Shown piece by piece: positions 45,148-52,658 of a stretch of 64,000 nucleotides of DNA. Each line of letters starts with the position of its first letter. Within the stretch, counting starts at the first letter, position 1. A program made the position numbers and the translations under genes. Below the pieces are notes generated by a model. That model made no database searches and was not told the origin of the DNA. It saw only the letters and a program-made list of their open reading frames with translations. The DNA is from JAAZKA01 sp034926225 (lineage in GTDB: Bacteria; Bacillota; Clostridia; Oscillospirales; QAMX01). The DNA lies in contig JAYFRF010000008.1 in the NCBI GenBank assembly GCA_034926225.1, positions 147,055-211,054 of the forward strand, written 5' to 3'.

Positions 45148-46245
45148 TTACACGCCGGGCTTCGTCGTCAAGATAACCTCCCGCAGCCGGTTCATGAAAT
45201 ACTTATACCCCTCAAACGGGACATTATTCAATACAAAATGATCGGGCCCCGGGATAATGCGTCCATGGCGTAAGAGCGTCCTCGCGCGTTCGATCTGCTC
45301 GTCGATCGCGTCTTTTCCGTGTGCGCAGGCATCCTTTTCCAGTGCGCCGATAGCGCCGAGTCCGGGGATGGCGTCGAGGGTGCCTATAACATCGCAGCCC
45401 GCGCCAACCTCGAACGGGTACATGACGTTGACGCCCGCCGCGTACATCTGATGAGCGAGATCGTTGATGTTGCCGTCGGAATCGACGAGAACGATGGGAA
45501 TACGATGCGCGTCGGCAAAGGCGCGGATACGGCGGTATTGGGGAGCGAGGAACTCCTCGAACATCGCGGGCGAGATGATCGATCCGGTTTTGGACGCCAT
45601 ATCCTCCCAGCATTCGATCAAATCAAACTGCACATCGCGGCACAGTCTCTCCCACAGCCGCAGGCACATGGAGATATAGGAGCCGGTGATATCCTGCACG
45701 AGCTCCGGGTCGTCGTACATCGCGAAGCAGAGTCCCTCGTCCCCCATCATTTTCCGCAAAAAGCCGTACACGCCTCCGCAGGTAAGCTGCAGAGGAAATT
45801 CACGTCCGCGGTAAAGCTCCACATAGTGTTCCCAGTCCTCGGGCAGTCTGCGCGGGTCATCCGGGTTCAGGTAACGGCTCTTTAAGCGATCCCAGTCCTC
45901 CTGCGTTTTAACGGGGTAGTCTATGGTATGCGCATGGTAATCTCCGTGCTTACGCTGGACGGTGACCGTCCCGTCGCCGAGACAGACCACGCGCTCCGCA
46001 TCGGTTTCGGAAAGCACCTTCGGCTCCGGCGTACCGCAGAGCCAATAATTTACCGGCGCAATCCGCCATCCGCGATATCCGCCCTCAAACTTTAAAAGCT
46101 CGTCTATATACTTCGGCAATCCAGGGTACTTTGCGTCCCATTCCGGCAGCGTCGCGGCATCTGCGCCGAATACCTTCATAAACGGCGCGCGGTCGGTGTC
46201 CTGCCCCGTCAAAGTACGGACAAAGCGTTCTCTTGTAGTTAACAT
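45148..46245 (-). CDS. Uroporphyrinogen decarboxylase (URO-D) family protein
   Basis: A 365-residue protein of the URO-D superfamily: MLTTRERFVRTLTGQDTDRAP at the start, then FAMYDDPELVQDITGSYI and VDSDGNINDLAHQMYAAGVN in the second half of the barrel, and RIIPGPDHFVLNNVPFEGYK at the end. The superfamily includes HemE and cobalamin-dependent methyltransferases (MtaA/MtbA type). The absence of other heme genes and the sequence style point to the second group or an uncharacterised branch. A promoter is present. No corrinoid protein gene is adjacent. Confidence 0.85.
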   Translation of the reverse strand: MLTTRERFVRTLTGQDTDRAPFMKVFGADAATLPEWDAKYPGLPKYIDELLKFEGGYRGWRIAPVNYWLCGTPEPKVLSETDAERVVCLGDGTVTVQRKHGDYHAHTIDYPVKTQEDWDRLKSRYLNPDDPRRLPEDWEHYVELYRGREFPLQLTCGGVYGFLRKMMGDEGLCFAMYDDPELVQDITGSYISMCLRLWERLCRDVQFDLIECWEDMASKTGSIISPAMFEEFLAPQYRRIRAFADAHRIPIVLVDSDGNINDLAHQMYAAGVNVMYPFEVGAGCDVIGTLDAIPGLGAIGALEKDACAHGKDAIDEQIERARTLLRHGRIIPGPDHFVLNNVPFEGYKYFMNRLREVILTTKPGV

Positions 46246-46293
46246 ACAGTCGTTTTTTCCCCTTTTACGGAATATTTTTTATCACCTTATTCC

Positions 46294-46322
46294 ATTGTAA
46301 TAGAAGTCCCCCTATTTTGCAA
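46294..46322 (-). promoter_or_regulatory. Promoter of the URO-D gene at 45148-46245
   Basis: On the minus strand TTGCAA (46322-46317), 17 bp, TACAAT (46299-46294). Confidence 0.7.
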
Positions 46323-46334
46323 GAAGTTTCTCTT

Positions 46335-46380
46335 AAAATATAAAAGACGGCCTTTAAAAAAAGGCCGTCTTTTATATTTT
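46335..46380 (-). terminator. Terminator ending the hydrogenase-sensor operon
   Basis: A perfect 21-bp stem (46335-46355 with 46360-46380) and a 4-nt loop. Its core is AAGACGGCC/GGCCGTCTT with A/T-rich ends on both strands. It lies 15 bp after the stop of the hydrogenase-like gene. Confidence 0.95.
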
Positions 46381-46394
46381 ACCAAAATACACCG

Positions 46395-47828
46395 TCAACG
46401 CAGCATGGAAATAGAGTCTTCTATCTTCTTTTCCATGGCTTCCTTGCCATAGCGGTCGACGTCGGTCTTGTTTTTATCGCCGTGCGTCAGACATCCCGCG
46501 CCGCCGATGCAGCCGCCGACACAGGCCATGCCTTCGATGAAGTTTGCGCCGAGCACACCCTTTGACGCCTTTAAAAGTGCCGTACGGCAGGCTTCGATCC
46601 CATCGCAGGGGATAGCTTTCAACTCGAAATCCGTCAGCCCGCGCTCACGGAGCGCCTCGGCTACGGCATCGGTCAACCCGCCGCTGCGGGCGAAAATGCG
46701 TCCATAGTAGGAAGCGTTGTCGAGGACGTCCCCGGGCAGCGCGGAAATATCGATATCGCGGCTGTCGAACAGCGCCTGCAATTCCTCGAAGGTTAAAACC
46801 TCGTCGATATAGGGGCTGACCTCGGGCTTGCGGGCTTCCGCTTTTTTCGCGGTGCAGGGACCGATGAAGACGACCTTTGCGTCGGGGTCGTCCTTTTTAA
46901 TATAACGCGCGATGGTCGCGGCGGGAGAGAGGTTTGTGGAGATGTGCTTTGCCATATCGGGGAACTGCTTATGAATGTACTCGACGAAGGACGGACAGCA
47001 GGAGCTGGTTAAAAACCCTTTTTCGGTAAGCTCGGCAGCTTCCTTATAGGCGACCATGTCCGCACCAAGCGCCGCTTCGACGACGGTATAAAACCCAAGC
47101 GCCTTGATGCCGGCCACAACCTGACCAAGCTTTGCGTAGGTGAACTGGCTTGAGATCGAGGGTGCAATAACAGCATAGACCTTATACTTTTCGGCGTTTT
47201 CACTCTTTTTTAAGAGGTCTATCGCGTGCAGGATAAAGGACTTATCCATAATCGCGCCGAACGGGCACTGATACACGCACGCGCCGCATTCGATGCACTT
47301 ATTGTTGTCGATGGACGCCGCTTTTTCGTCGTTCATCGAAATCGCCTTAACTTTACAGGCGATTTCGCAGGGACGCTTCTGGCTTGCGATCGCGCCGTAC
47401 GGACAGACCCTCGCGCATGCGCCGCATTCGACGCATTTGCTCTTATCGATATGCGCGGTATGCGCTTTGTCAAAATAGATCGCTCCGAACTTGCATGCCG
47501 CCTCGCATCGATGTGCCAGGCATCCGCGGCAGGCCTCCGTGACGCGGAAACCGCCGACCGGGCATTCGTCGCAGGCGATATCGATGACCTCGACGATATT
47601 GGGGTTATCGCTATCGCCGCCCATCGCGAGCTTCACGCGTTCGGTAAGGATAGCGCGCTCCTTATACACGCAGCAGCGCATTGTGGGGATTTTCCCGGGA
47701 ACGATCATTTTCGGGATATCGTGAATCTTCTCTAAAAGCCGATCACTCCACGCAAGCCGTGCCACCTCACGCAGCACCTGATATTTGAGGTGCTGAACCT
47801 TTGTATCGAATTTTCTCTGTTCCGTCAA
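46395..47828 (-). CDS. [FeFe]-hydrogenase-like protein with N-terminal 4Fe-4S clusters
   Basis: A 477-residue protein starting at TTG 47828, overlapping the phosphatase gene by 4 bp. Residues 85-190 hold several Cys-rich cluster motifs (CRGCLAHRCEAAC, CVECGACARVCP, CIECGACVYQCP). The C-terminal two thirds is the H-cluster domain: L1 TSSCCPSFVEY (Cys277, Cys278), L2 FIGPCTAKKAEA (Cys325), L3 EGMACVGGCIGGAG (Cys436, Cys440). All Cys ligands for the H-cluster appear present, so it may be catalytic. It could also be a sensory or bidirectional partner of the PAS-type protein in the same operon. No HydEFG maturation genes are in the window. Confidence 0.88.
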   Translation of the reverse strand: MTEQRKFDTKVQHLKYQVLREVARLAWSDRLLEKIHDIPKMIVPGKIPTMRCCVYKERAILTERVKLAMGGDSDNPNIVEVIDIACDECPVGGFRVTEACRGCLAHRCEAACKFGAIYFDKAHTAHIDKSKCVECGACARVCPYGAIASQKRPCEIACKVKAISMNDEKAASIDNNKCIECGACVYQCPFGAIMDKSFILHAIDLLKKSENAEKYKVYAVIAPSISSQFTYAKLGQVVAGIKALGFYTVVEAALGADMVAYKEAAELTEKGFLTSSCCPSFVEYIHKQFPDMAKHISTNLSPAATIARYIKKDDPDAKVVFIGPCTAKKAEARKPEVSPYIDEVLTFEELQALFDSRDIDISALPGDVLDNASYYGRIFARSGGLTDAVAEALRERGLTDFELKAIPCDGIEACRTALLKASKGVLGANFIEGMACVGGCIGGAGCLTHGDKNKTDVDRYGKEAMEKKIEDSISMLR

Positions 47829-49000
47829 AAGTAACTCACCTTTATTCTCTTGCCCATATTGCGCAAGGCCGCCGCCAGCTCGTCGACGAGCTGCATTTTG
47901 ATATTGAATGTAATCGGCAGAGCGGGGTTCTGATGCGCCGGGTTTGCCGCGCGCCCGACGAAGAAATTGATATCGGTCGCCCCCTCAAAGAGCATCCGGG
48001 CGATCTGGGAGGCGCCATCTTTCTTATAGCCCCACTCGGTGTAGGATTCGTTATCCTTGATGTAGTCTTTGGCGTACTGCAGCACCTTGTTGATCGTGAT
48101 AACGCCCTCGGTCACAAGATCGACGCCTTCGATTTCAGCCGTCGGCGGAACGTCCGGGTCAACGAAGTCCAAATGCGGGATCAAAGGCTTGCCCAAGAAC
48201 TTCGCGGCGATTGTCGAAGTCGTACCGCCGCAGACGATGTGCCGGCCGGCCTTCGAGAAGAACAGCGTCATCATTTTATCGCAGTCGTCGCGGTTGGACG
48301 GCGGGCCAATCAGCAGGTTCATCGGTTCTCTGCGCCGTATACGCACGGTGAGCGCGGTGGTATCATCGCCGGGCTTACCGCCGTAAAGCCGTGCGCATTC
48401 GTCAAGCAGGATGGTGTTCAGCGTTTTCGCGGTAAAGCCGACATCGTAGAAGGTTTCCATAAACTGGACGATGTCCCGGCGTTCCCAGCCGAAGTTCAAC
48501 TCCATACCGACGCCCGCGTGGATGCAGCCGTCGCTCATGGCGATGAAGATATCGTTTTCACACAGCTTGATATGGGAGGAGTAGATGGTCTTTCCCTCGA
48601 TGGTCTGCTCGATGCGCGGCAGCTCGCAGTTTTTACTGTTTCGGATCAGGATGACGGGCGGGTTATCGTATTCGATAATTTCGGCCTCGTCGCTGGCCAC
48701 AAGACGGAGGATCGTGAAGGTGGAGTATGCGACGCCGCGCACCTTGCAGACAGGTAAGGTCGCGGCGACGGTCTTGACGCATTCCTCGAGCTGCATACCC
48801 TCGGCCATCATCGTAGAGATGATCTTCCCCGTCAGCGTAGAGAGGATATTGGCCTTCACGCCGCTGCCGAGTCCGTCGGCGAGGACTATGATGCGGGAAT
48901 CGTCGTCCTCACGCTCGACGATATCGATATGGTCGCCGCAGAGCTGCTCGCCGTACTTCGTCAGACTGTTATAACCGATATCCGCGCAGAGTTTATTCAT
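47825..49000 (-). CDS. SpoIIE/PP2C-type serine phosphatase with unknown C-terminal domain
   Basis: A 391-residue protein. Residues about 1-220 form a PP2C/SpoIIE phosphatase: GDHIDIVEREDDDSRIIVLA followed by DGLGSGVKANILSTL (metal-binding Asp-Gly), IFIAMSDGCIHAGVG and GKPGDDTTALTVRI with the last metal Asp. The remaining roughly 160 residues (LLIGPPSNRDDCDKMM onward, with VCGGTTSTIAAKFLG) are a domain I cannot name, possibly a ligand or switch domain. It overlaps both flanking hydrogenase-like genes (8 bp and 4 bp). Such phosphatases are found beside sensory [FeFe]-hydrogenases, where they are thought to pass the H2 or redox signal to a phosphorylated regulator. Confidence 0.88.
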   Translation of the reverse strand: MNKLCADIGYNSLTKYGEQLCGDHIDIVEREDDDSRIIVLADGLGSGVKANILSTLTGKIISTMMAEGMQLEECVKTVAATLPVCKVRGVAYSTFTILRLVASDEAEIIEYDNPPVILIRNSKNCELPRIEQTIEGKTIYSSHIKLCENDIFIAMSDGCIHAGVGMELNFGWERRDIVQFMETFYDVGFTAKTLNTILLDECARLYGGKPGDDTTALTVRIRRREPMNLLIGPPSNRDDCDKMMTLFFSKAGRHIVCGGTTSTIAAKFLGKPLIPHLDFVDPDVPPTAEIEGVDLVTEGVITINKVLQYAKDYIKDNESYTEWGYKKDGASQIARMLFEGATDINFFVGRAANPAHQNPALPITFNIKMQLVDELAAALRNMGKRIKVSYF

Positions 49001-50675
49001 TCCGCATCGACTCCTTTAGCTTTGTCAATGCGATTTTCGTCTCTGCCGCGGTCTCTCCAAGGAGCGAGGCGATTTCCTGTACGATCCGCATTTGCTTGTC
49101 GACAACCCTGTCGGCAATCTCCGCCGTCTGGCGTCCGATAGCCTCCTTTTGCTCGCGTACGGTTTCCTCCTGCGTCACGTCGCGGAGGATGCAGAGGATC
49201 GTCCGGTAAGCGCGGTCGTAGACGATGGTTTCCTCGACATAGCGCTGGTACTCGGTGAGATATAAGCGCTTTGCGTTGATGGAGCGTCCGGTATTTTTGA
49301 CCTCCATAAAGTCCTTCGGTTCCATGATCCGGACGATTGGCTCCCCCATCACGTCGGACGCATGGCGCAGATTCATAATATCCATCGCAGGGCGGTTGAT
49401 CTTCTGCACCTCGAAATCCTCGTTGAGGACGATAATTCCATTCGGGGTATTGTCGAAGATATAGCCGGAGAAGCTCTCGGCCTTATCCTTTAAGAAAGGC
49501 AGGCACATGGAAACTTCGGCTTTTCCCTGATAGACGGCGATCGCTTTCTCGCGGCAGGAATTATAGCCGCAGGTGCCGCAGTTGAGCTCATCCTCGGGCT
49601 TCGTTTTCCCCATCTGTGCAAGAATCCGGCGGATATACTCCTCGGACGGCATATTCGTTTGCGGCTTCAGCGACGGCATGGGCTTTGCCATCTCGTTCAT
49701 ATCCATCGGCTCGACGGCAAAGTCCCGCTTTCCCGCATAAGCGGACACACGGGCAAAATCGCGGACCGGACTGCGGTGGTATTTTTCCATGACGGGTCCA
49801 CCGACGCAGCTGCCGACACAGGCCGACATCTCGATAAAAACGTTATGCACCGTCCCGTTTGCAATATCCTCAAGCGTCGCGATGCAGTTCGGCACGCCGT
49901 CCACAGCCATATAGGTATACCGGTCCGACCGGCAGAACATGGATTTCAGGATGCCGCCCATCGTGGGGAAAACCCTCGCGCGGCCTTCGCCGCCTGGGTT
50001 ATCCTCCTTTTCCGGTTCAAACGAAACCTTCCTGTCGCCCATCCATTCGGTCAGCTCCTCGAAGGTCAAAACGGCGTCTACGATGCCTTCGTATCGGGCA
50101 GCTTCGTCCTTTTTGGCGACGCAGGGCCCGATAAAGACAGTTTTCGCGGTCGGATAGCGCTTTTTGATATCCAGACAATGCGCCTGCATCGGGGACAGAA
50201 CGTCCGCCAGATACGGCAGCAGGTGGGGGTAATATTTCTGAATCAACAGATTGACCGAATGGCAGCTGGACGTGATGACTATATCGCGTTTCCCTTCCTC
50301 AAGGATTTGGTCGTACGCGGACTTCACGAGCGTCGCGCCGCGCGCGGTTTCCTCCGCTGCGGTAAATCCCAGCTTTTTCAAAGCTTTTTCCAACGTATGG
50401 ATACCGATCCCGTTATAATTTGCCACAAAGGAAGGCGCGACGCTTGCGACGACGGGGTCGCCGCTCTGCAAGAGTACGCAAACTTTTTCAAGTTCGCTTG
50501 TGATCTCCTTTGCATTCTGCGGGCAGACGACGAAGCATTGCCCGCAGAGGATGCACTCATCCGGGACAATCATCGCCTGCCCCCCGGAGAAGCGAATGGA
50601 CTTCACCGGGCAGTTTCGGATACATTTATAGCAGTTCTTACAGTTGGACTTTTTTAGCTTTAAAAATTCGGACAT
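48993..50675 (-). CDS. Sensory [FeFe]-hydrogenase-like protein with 4Fe-4S and PAS domains (HydS-like)
   Basis: A 560-residue protein. Domains in order: two 4Fe-4S motifs (CKNCYKCIRNCP, CILCGQCFVVCP; residues 12-51); an H-cluster domain with L1 ITSSCHSVNLL, L2 FIGPCVAKKDEA and L3 IEMSACVGSCVGGP; a third cluster motif LNCGTCGYNSCREKA with a later CLP (about 367-395); a PAS domain (about 405-515, NTPNGIIVLNEDFEVQKI); and a coiled C-terminus. In L1 the second Cys of TSCC is His, which argues against ordinary catalysis and for sensing. The layout fits the group C sensory hydrogenases known in Firmicutes. It lies between the small ferredoxin genes and the phosphatase. Confidence 0.88.
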   Translation of the reverse strand: MSEFLKLKKSNCKNCYKCIRNCPVKSIRFSGGQAMIVPDECILCGQCFVVCPQNAKEITSELEKVCVLLQSGDPVVASVAPSFVANYNGIGIHTLEKALKKLGFTAAEETARGATLVKSAYDQILEEGKRDIVITSSCHSVNLLIQKYYPHLLPYLADVLSPMQAHCLDIKKRYPTAKTVFIGPCVAKKDEAARYEGIVDAVLTFEELTEWMGDRKVSFEPEKEDNPGGEGRARVFPTMGGILKSMFCRSDRYTYMAVDGVPNCIATLEDIANGTVHNVFIEMSACVGSCVGGPVMEKYHRSPVRDFARVSAYAGKRDFAVEPMDMNEMAKPMPSLKPQTNMPSEEYIRRILAQMGKTKPEDELNCGTCGYNSCREKAIAVYQGKAEVSMCLPFLKDKAESFSGYIFDNTPNGIIVLNEDFEVQKINRPAMDIMNLRHASDVMGEPIVRIMEPKDFMEVKNTGRSINAKRLYLTEYQRYVEETIVYDRAYRTILCILRDVTQEETVREQKEAIGRQTAEIADRVVDKQMRIVQEIASLLGETAAETKIALTKLKESMRNE

Positions 50676-50696
50676 GGCCGGGTCTCCTTTTTACAC

Positions 50697-50951
50697 TCAC
50701 TTGCCGAGCGGGGTAAGCACATATTTGCGAAAAACCCCGTCGAAATTTTCCGGCGTCACGCCGCTGACGACCTCCCCGTCGAACGTCACGCTGACGCCAG
50801 GAGAGGAGCATTTTCCAAGGCAAAACGAGCCGCCGAGCGCGACTTCACCTTCGACACCATGCTCTGCAATCGCTCTTTTCATCCTGTCGACAATCTCGCG
50901 GGAGCCTTTCAAATGACAGGAGCTGCCGATGCAAATCTGAATGACGATCAT
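50697..50951 (-). CDS. Thioredoxin-like [2Fe-2S] ferredoxin (NuoE/HydC-like), copy 2
   Basis: An 84-residue protein with the four-Cys pattern of thioredoxin-like ferredoxins: CIGSSCHLKGS near the N-terminus and GGSFCLGKCSSPGVSV later. The domain matches the C-terminal [2Fe-2S] part of NuoE. It starts with an ATGA overlap with the upstream copy. It probably carries electrons to or from the hydrogenase-like proteins. The two copies arose by tandem duplication. Confidence 0.9.
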   Translation of the reverse strand: MIVIQICIGSSCHLKGSREIVDRMKRAIAEHGVEGEVALGGSFCLGKCSSPGVSVTFDGEVVSGVTPENFDGVFRKYVLTPLGK

Positions 50952-51187
50952 ACCTTTGCCATAACCTCTTTATTGAAGAATTCGAGCGTCGTTTCCGGCG
51001 TAACGGAGAAGAACTGATCGTCAACCGACACGCATACACCCTCCTGGCACTTCCCGAGACAGAAAACGCCGCCAAGCTCCACGCGCTCACCGAGGTTATG
51101 TTCATCGATAAGGCCGCGAAGCTGCTCGACGACCTGACGGGACCCTTTTAAATGGCAGGCGCTTCCGATACAAATCACAACTCTCAT
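50948..51187 (-). CDS. Thioredoxin-like [2Fe-2S] ferredoxin (NuoE/HydC-like), copy 1
   Basis: A 79-residue paralogue of the next gene with VVICIGSACHLKGSRQVV and GGVFCLGKCQEGVCVSVD. All four cluster Cys are kept. It is the first gene of the five-gene operon, starting at ATG 51187 behind TAGGAGG. The added Cys after CQEGV is not shared by copy 2. Confidence 0.9.
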   Translation of the reverse strand: MRVVICIGSACHLKGSRQVVEQLRGLIDEHNLGERVELGGVFCLGKCQEGVCVSVDDQFFSVTPETTLEFFNKEVMAKV

Positions 51188-51224
51188 AAATAATCCTCCT
51201 AAAATCCCCTATTTTCGCTCTCTC

Positions 51225-51253
51225 ATTATACCATACTGTTCCGCAGATGTAAA
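51225..51253 (-). promoter_or_regulatory. Promoter of the hydrogenase-sensor operon
   Basis: On the minus strand TTTACA (51253-51248), 17 bp, TATAAT (51230-51225), about 38 bp upstream of the first gene. Confidence 0.75.
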
Positions 51254-51260
51254 ATGCAAT

Positions 51261-51296
51261 AAACGCATGTCGATATGTCAATATCGATATGCGTTT
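51261..51296 (-). terminator. Terminator after pyrI (end of pyr operon)
   Basis: AAACGCATGTCGATAT (51261-51276) pairs with ATATCGATATGCGTTT (51281-51296): 16 bp with one G-T pair and a 4-nt loop. The T run after it is weak (GTTTATTGC). Confidence 0.7.
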
Positions 51297-51320
51297 ACTC
51301 ATATTTGGTATATCTCCCGT

Positions 51321-51737
51321 TTACCGGTATGCCGCGTCGCAGTAGCGACAGCGGTACACCTTGCGTTCCTGGTCGGCAAGGTAGAATTCATGCTCCGCCG
51401 CAGTTTCCGTCGACGTGATACAGCGCGGATTCTTGCAGCGGATGACGCCCGTGAGGGTCTCCGGGAGCGCCAGCGTATGCTTGGCCGCGAGCTTGCCGTC
51501 GCGGATGACGTTGACGGTGATGCCCGGATCGAGATAGCCCAAAACGTAGAGGTCTACGTCGATGGTATCGTCGATTTTGATGATATCTTTGCGCCCCATA
51601 CGCCGCGACTTTGCATTCTTGATGATCGCGACGCTGCACGAAAGGCGGTCCAGATGCAGATACTGATAGATTTCCAGGCTTTTCCCCGCCGTGATATGGT
51701 CCAACACCAGACCGTTTTGGATGCTGTCGATATTCAT
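51321..51737 (-). CDS. pyrI: Aspartate carbamoyltransferase regulatory subunit
   Basis: A 138-residue regulatory chain. It starts MNIDSIQNGLVLDHITAGKS, with the nucleotide-binding N-domain containing LSCSVAIIKNAKS and MGRKDIIKID. The C-terminal zinc domain has the four Cys as CKNPRCITSTE and VYRCRYCDAAY. It binds allosteric nucleotides and associates with PyrB. It is the last gene of the pyr operon with a 4-bp overlap with pyrB. PyrI is less common in Firmicutes than in enterobacteria and archaea, though known in Clostridia. Confidence 0.95.
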   Translation of the reverse strand: MNIDSIQNGLVLDHITAGKSLEIYQYLHLDRLSCSVAIIKNAKSRRMGRKDIIKIDDTIDVDLYVLGYLDPGITVNVIRDGKLAAKHTLALPETLTGVIRCKNPRCITSTETAAEHEFYLADQERKVYRCRYCDAAYR

Positions 51738-52657
51738 ACCGGTTCCTCCAGTCCCAGAAGCATCATGACAAGCGCCATGCGCACATACTTACCGTACCGT
51801 GCCTGTTTAAAATAGCACGCCCGCGGATCATCGTCCACCTGCGTCGAAATCTCGTTGACACGCGGCAGCGGATGCATCACGCAGAGGTCGGACTTAGCCG
51901 TCGAAAGGCGATCGAGGTCGAGGATGTAGCTGTCCTTTAAGCGGATGTAATCGGCTTCGTTGAAGAAACGCTCCTTCTGCACGCGGGTCATGTACAGCAC
52001 GTCCAGCTCCGGCATGGCTTTCTCCATCGAGCTTGTCTCGACATAATCACAGCCGCGCGCCTCTAGGATATCCTGCTTGACATAATCCGGTACCCGCAGC
52101 TCCTTGGGCGAGATCAGCACGAAGCGAATACCTTCGTAGCGCGACATCGCAGCGATAAGCGAATGGACGGTACGGCCGAATTGCAGGTCGCCGCAGAGTC
52201 CGACGGTCATGTGATCGAGCCGGCCCTTTTCCCGGCGGATGGTCAGAAGGTCTGTCAAGGTCTGCGTCGGGTGATTGTGCCCGCCGTCACCCGCGTTGAT
52301 GATCGGCACGCCCGAATGCCGCGCGGCGACGACGGGAGCGCCCTCTTTGGGGTGGCGCATGACGATGATATTCGCGTAGCCCGAGACGACCGCGACGGTA
52401 TCGGCGACGCTCTCGCCCTTGGACGCGGAGCTGGAATCCGCGCTGGAGAAACCCAGTACACGCCCGCCAAGCTCCCACATCGCAGCTTCGAACGATAGCC
52501 TGGTGCGTGTGGACGGCTCAAAGAACAACGTCGCCATGGTCTTGTGACGGCAGACCTCGCAAAAACGCGCGGGATCGGCGATAATGCGGTCGGCCACGCC
52601 GAGGAGTCCCTCGATTTCGGCAATCGATAGGTCTTGAATATCGATTAAATGTCGCAT
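51734..52657 (-). CDS. pyrB: Aspartate carbamoyltransferase catalytic subunit
   Basis: This 307-residue enzyme joins carbamoyl phosphate and aspartate, the committed step of pyrimidine synthesis. The carbamoyl phosphate site is FFEPSTRTRLSFEAAM; ADSSSASKGES is the flexible 80s loop; HPLPRVNEIS is the 240s region typical of PyrB. The length fits the class that binds PyrI. Only 1 bp separates it from the stop of pyrFE. Confidence 0.97.
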   Translation of the reverse strand: MRHLIDIQDLSIAEIEGLLGVADRIIADPARFCEVCRHKTMATLFFEPSTRTRLSFEAAMWELGGRVLGFSSADSSSASKGESVADTVAVVSGYANIIVMRHPKEGAPVVAARHSGVPIINAGDGGHNHPTQTLTDLLTIRREKGRLDHMTVGLCGDLQFGRTVHSLIAAMSRYEGIRFVLISPKELRVPDYVKQDILEARGCDYVETSSMEKAMPELDVLYMTRVQKERFFNEADYIRLKDSYILDLDRLSTAKSDLCVMHPLPRVNEISTQVDDDPRACYFKQARYGKYVRMALVMMLLGLEEPV

Positions 52658-52658
52658 A

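Noticed and set aside
45148..46245. HemE (true uroporphyrinogen decarboxylase) for the two URO-D genes
   Set aside because: No other heme gene is nearby and the HemE substrate-loop signature is not evident; the superfamily has other functions.
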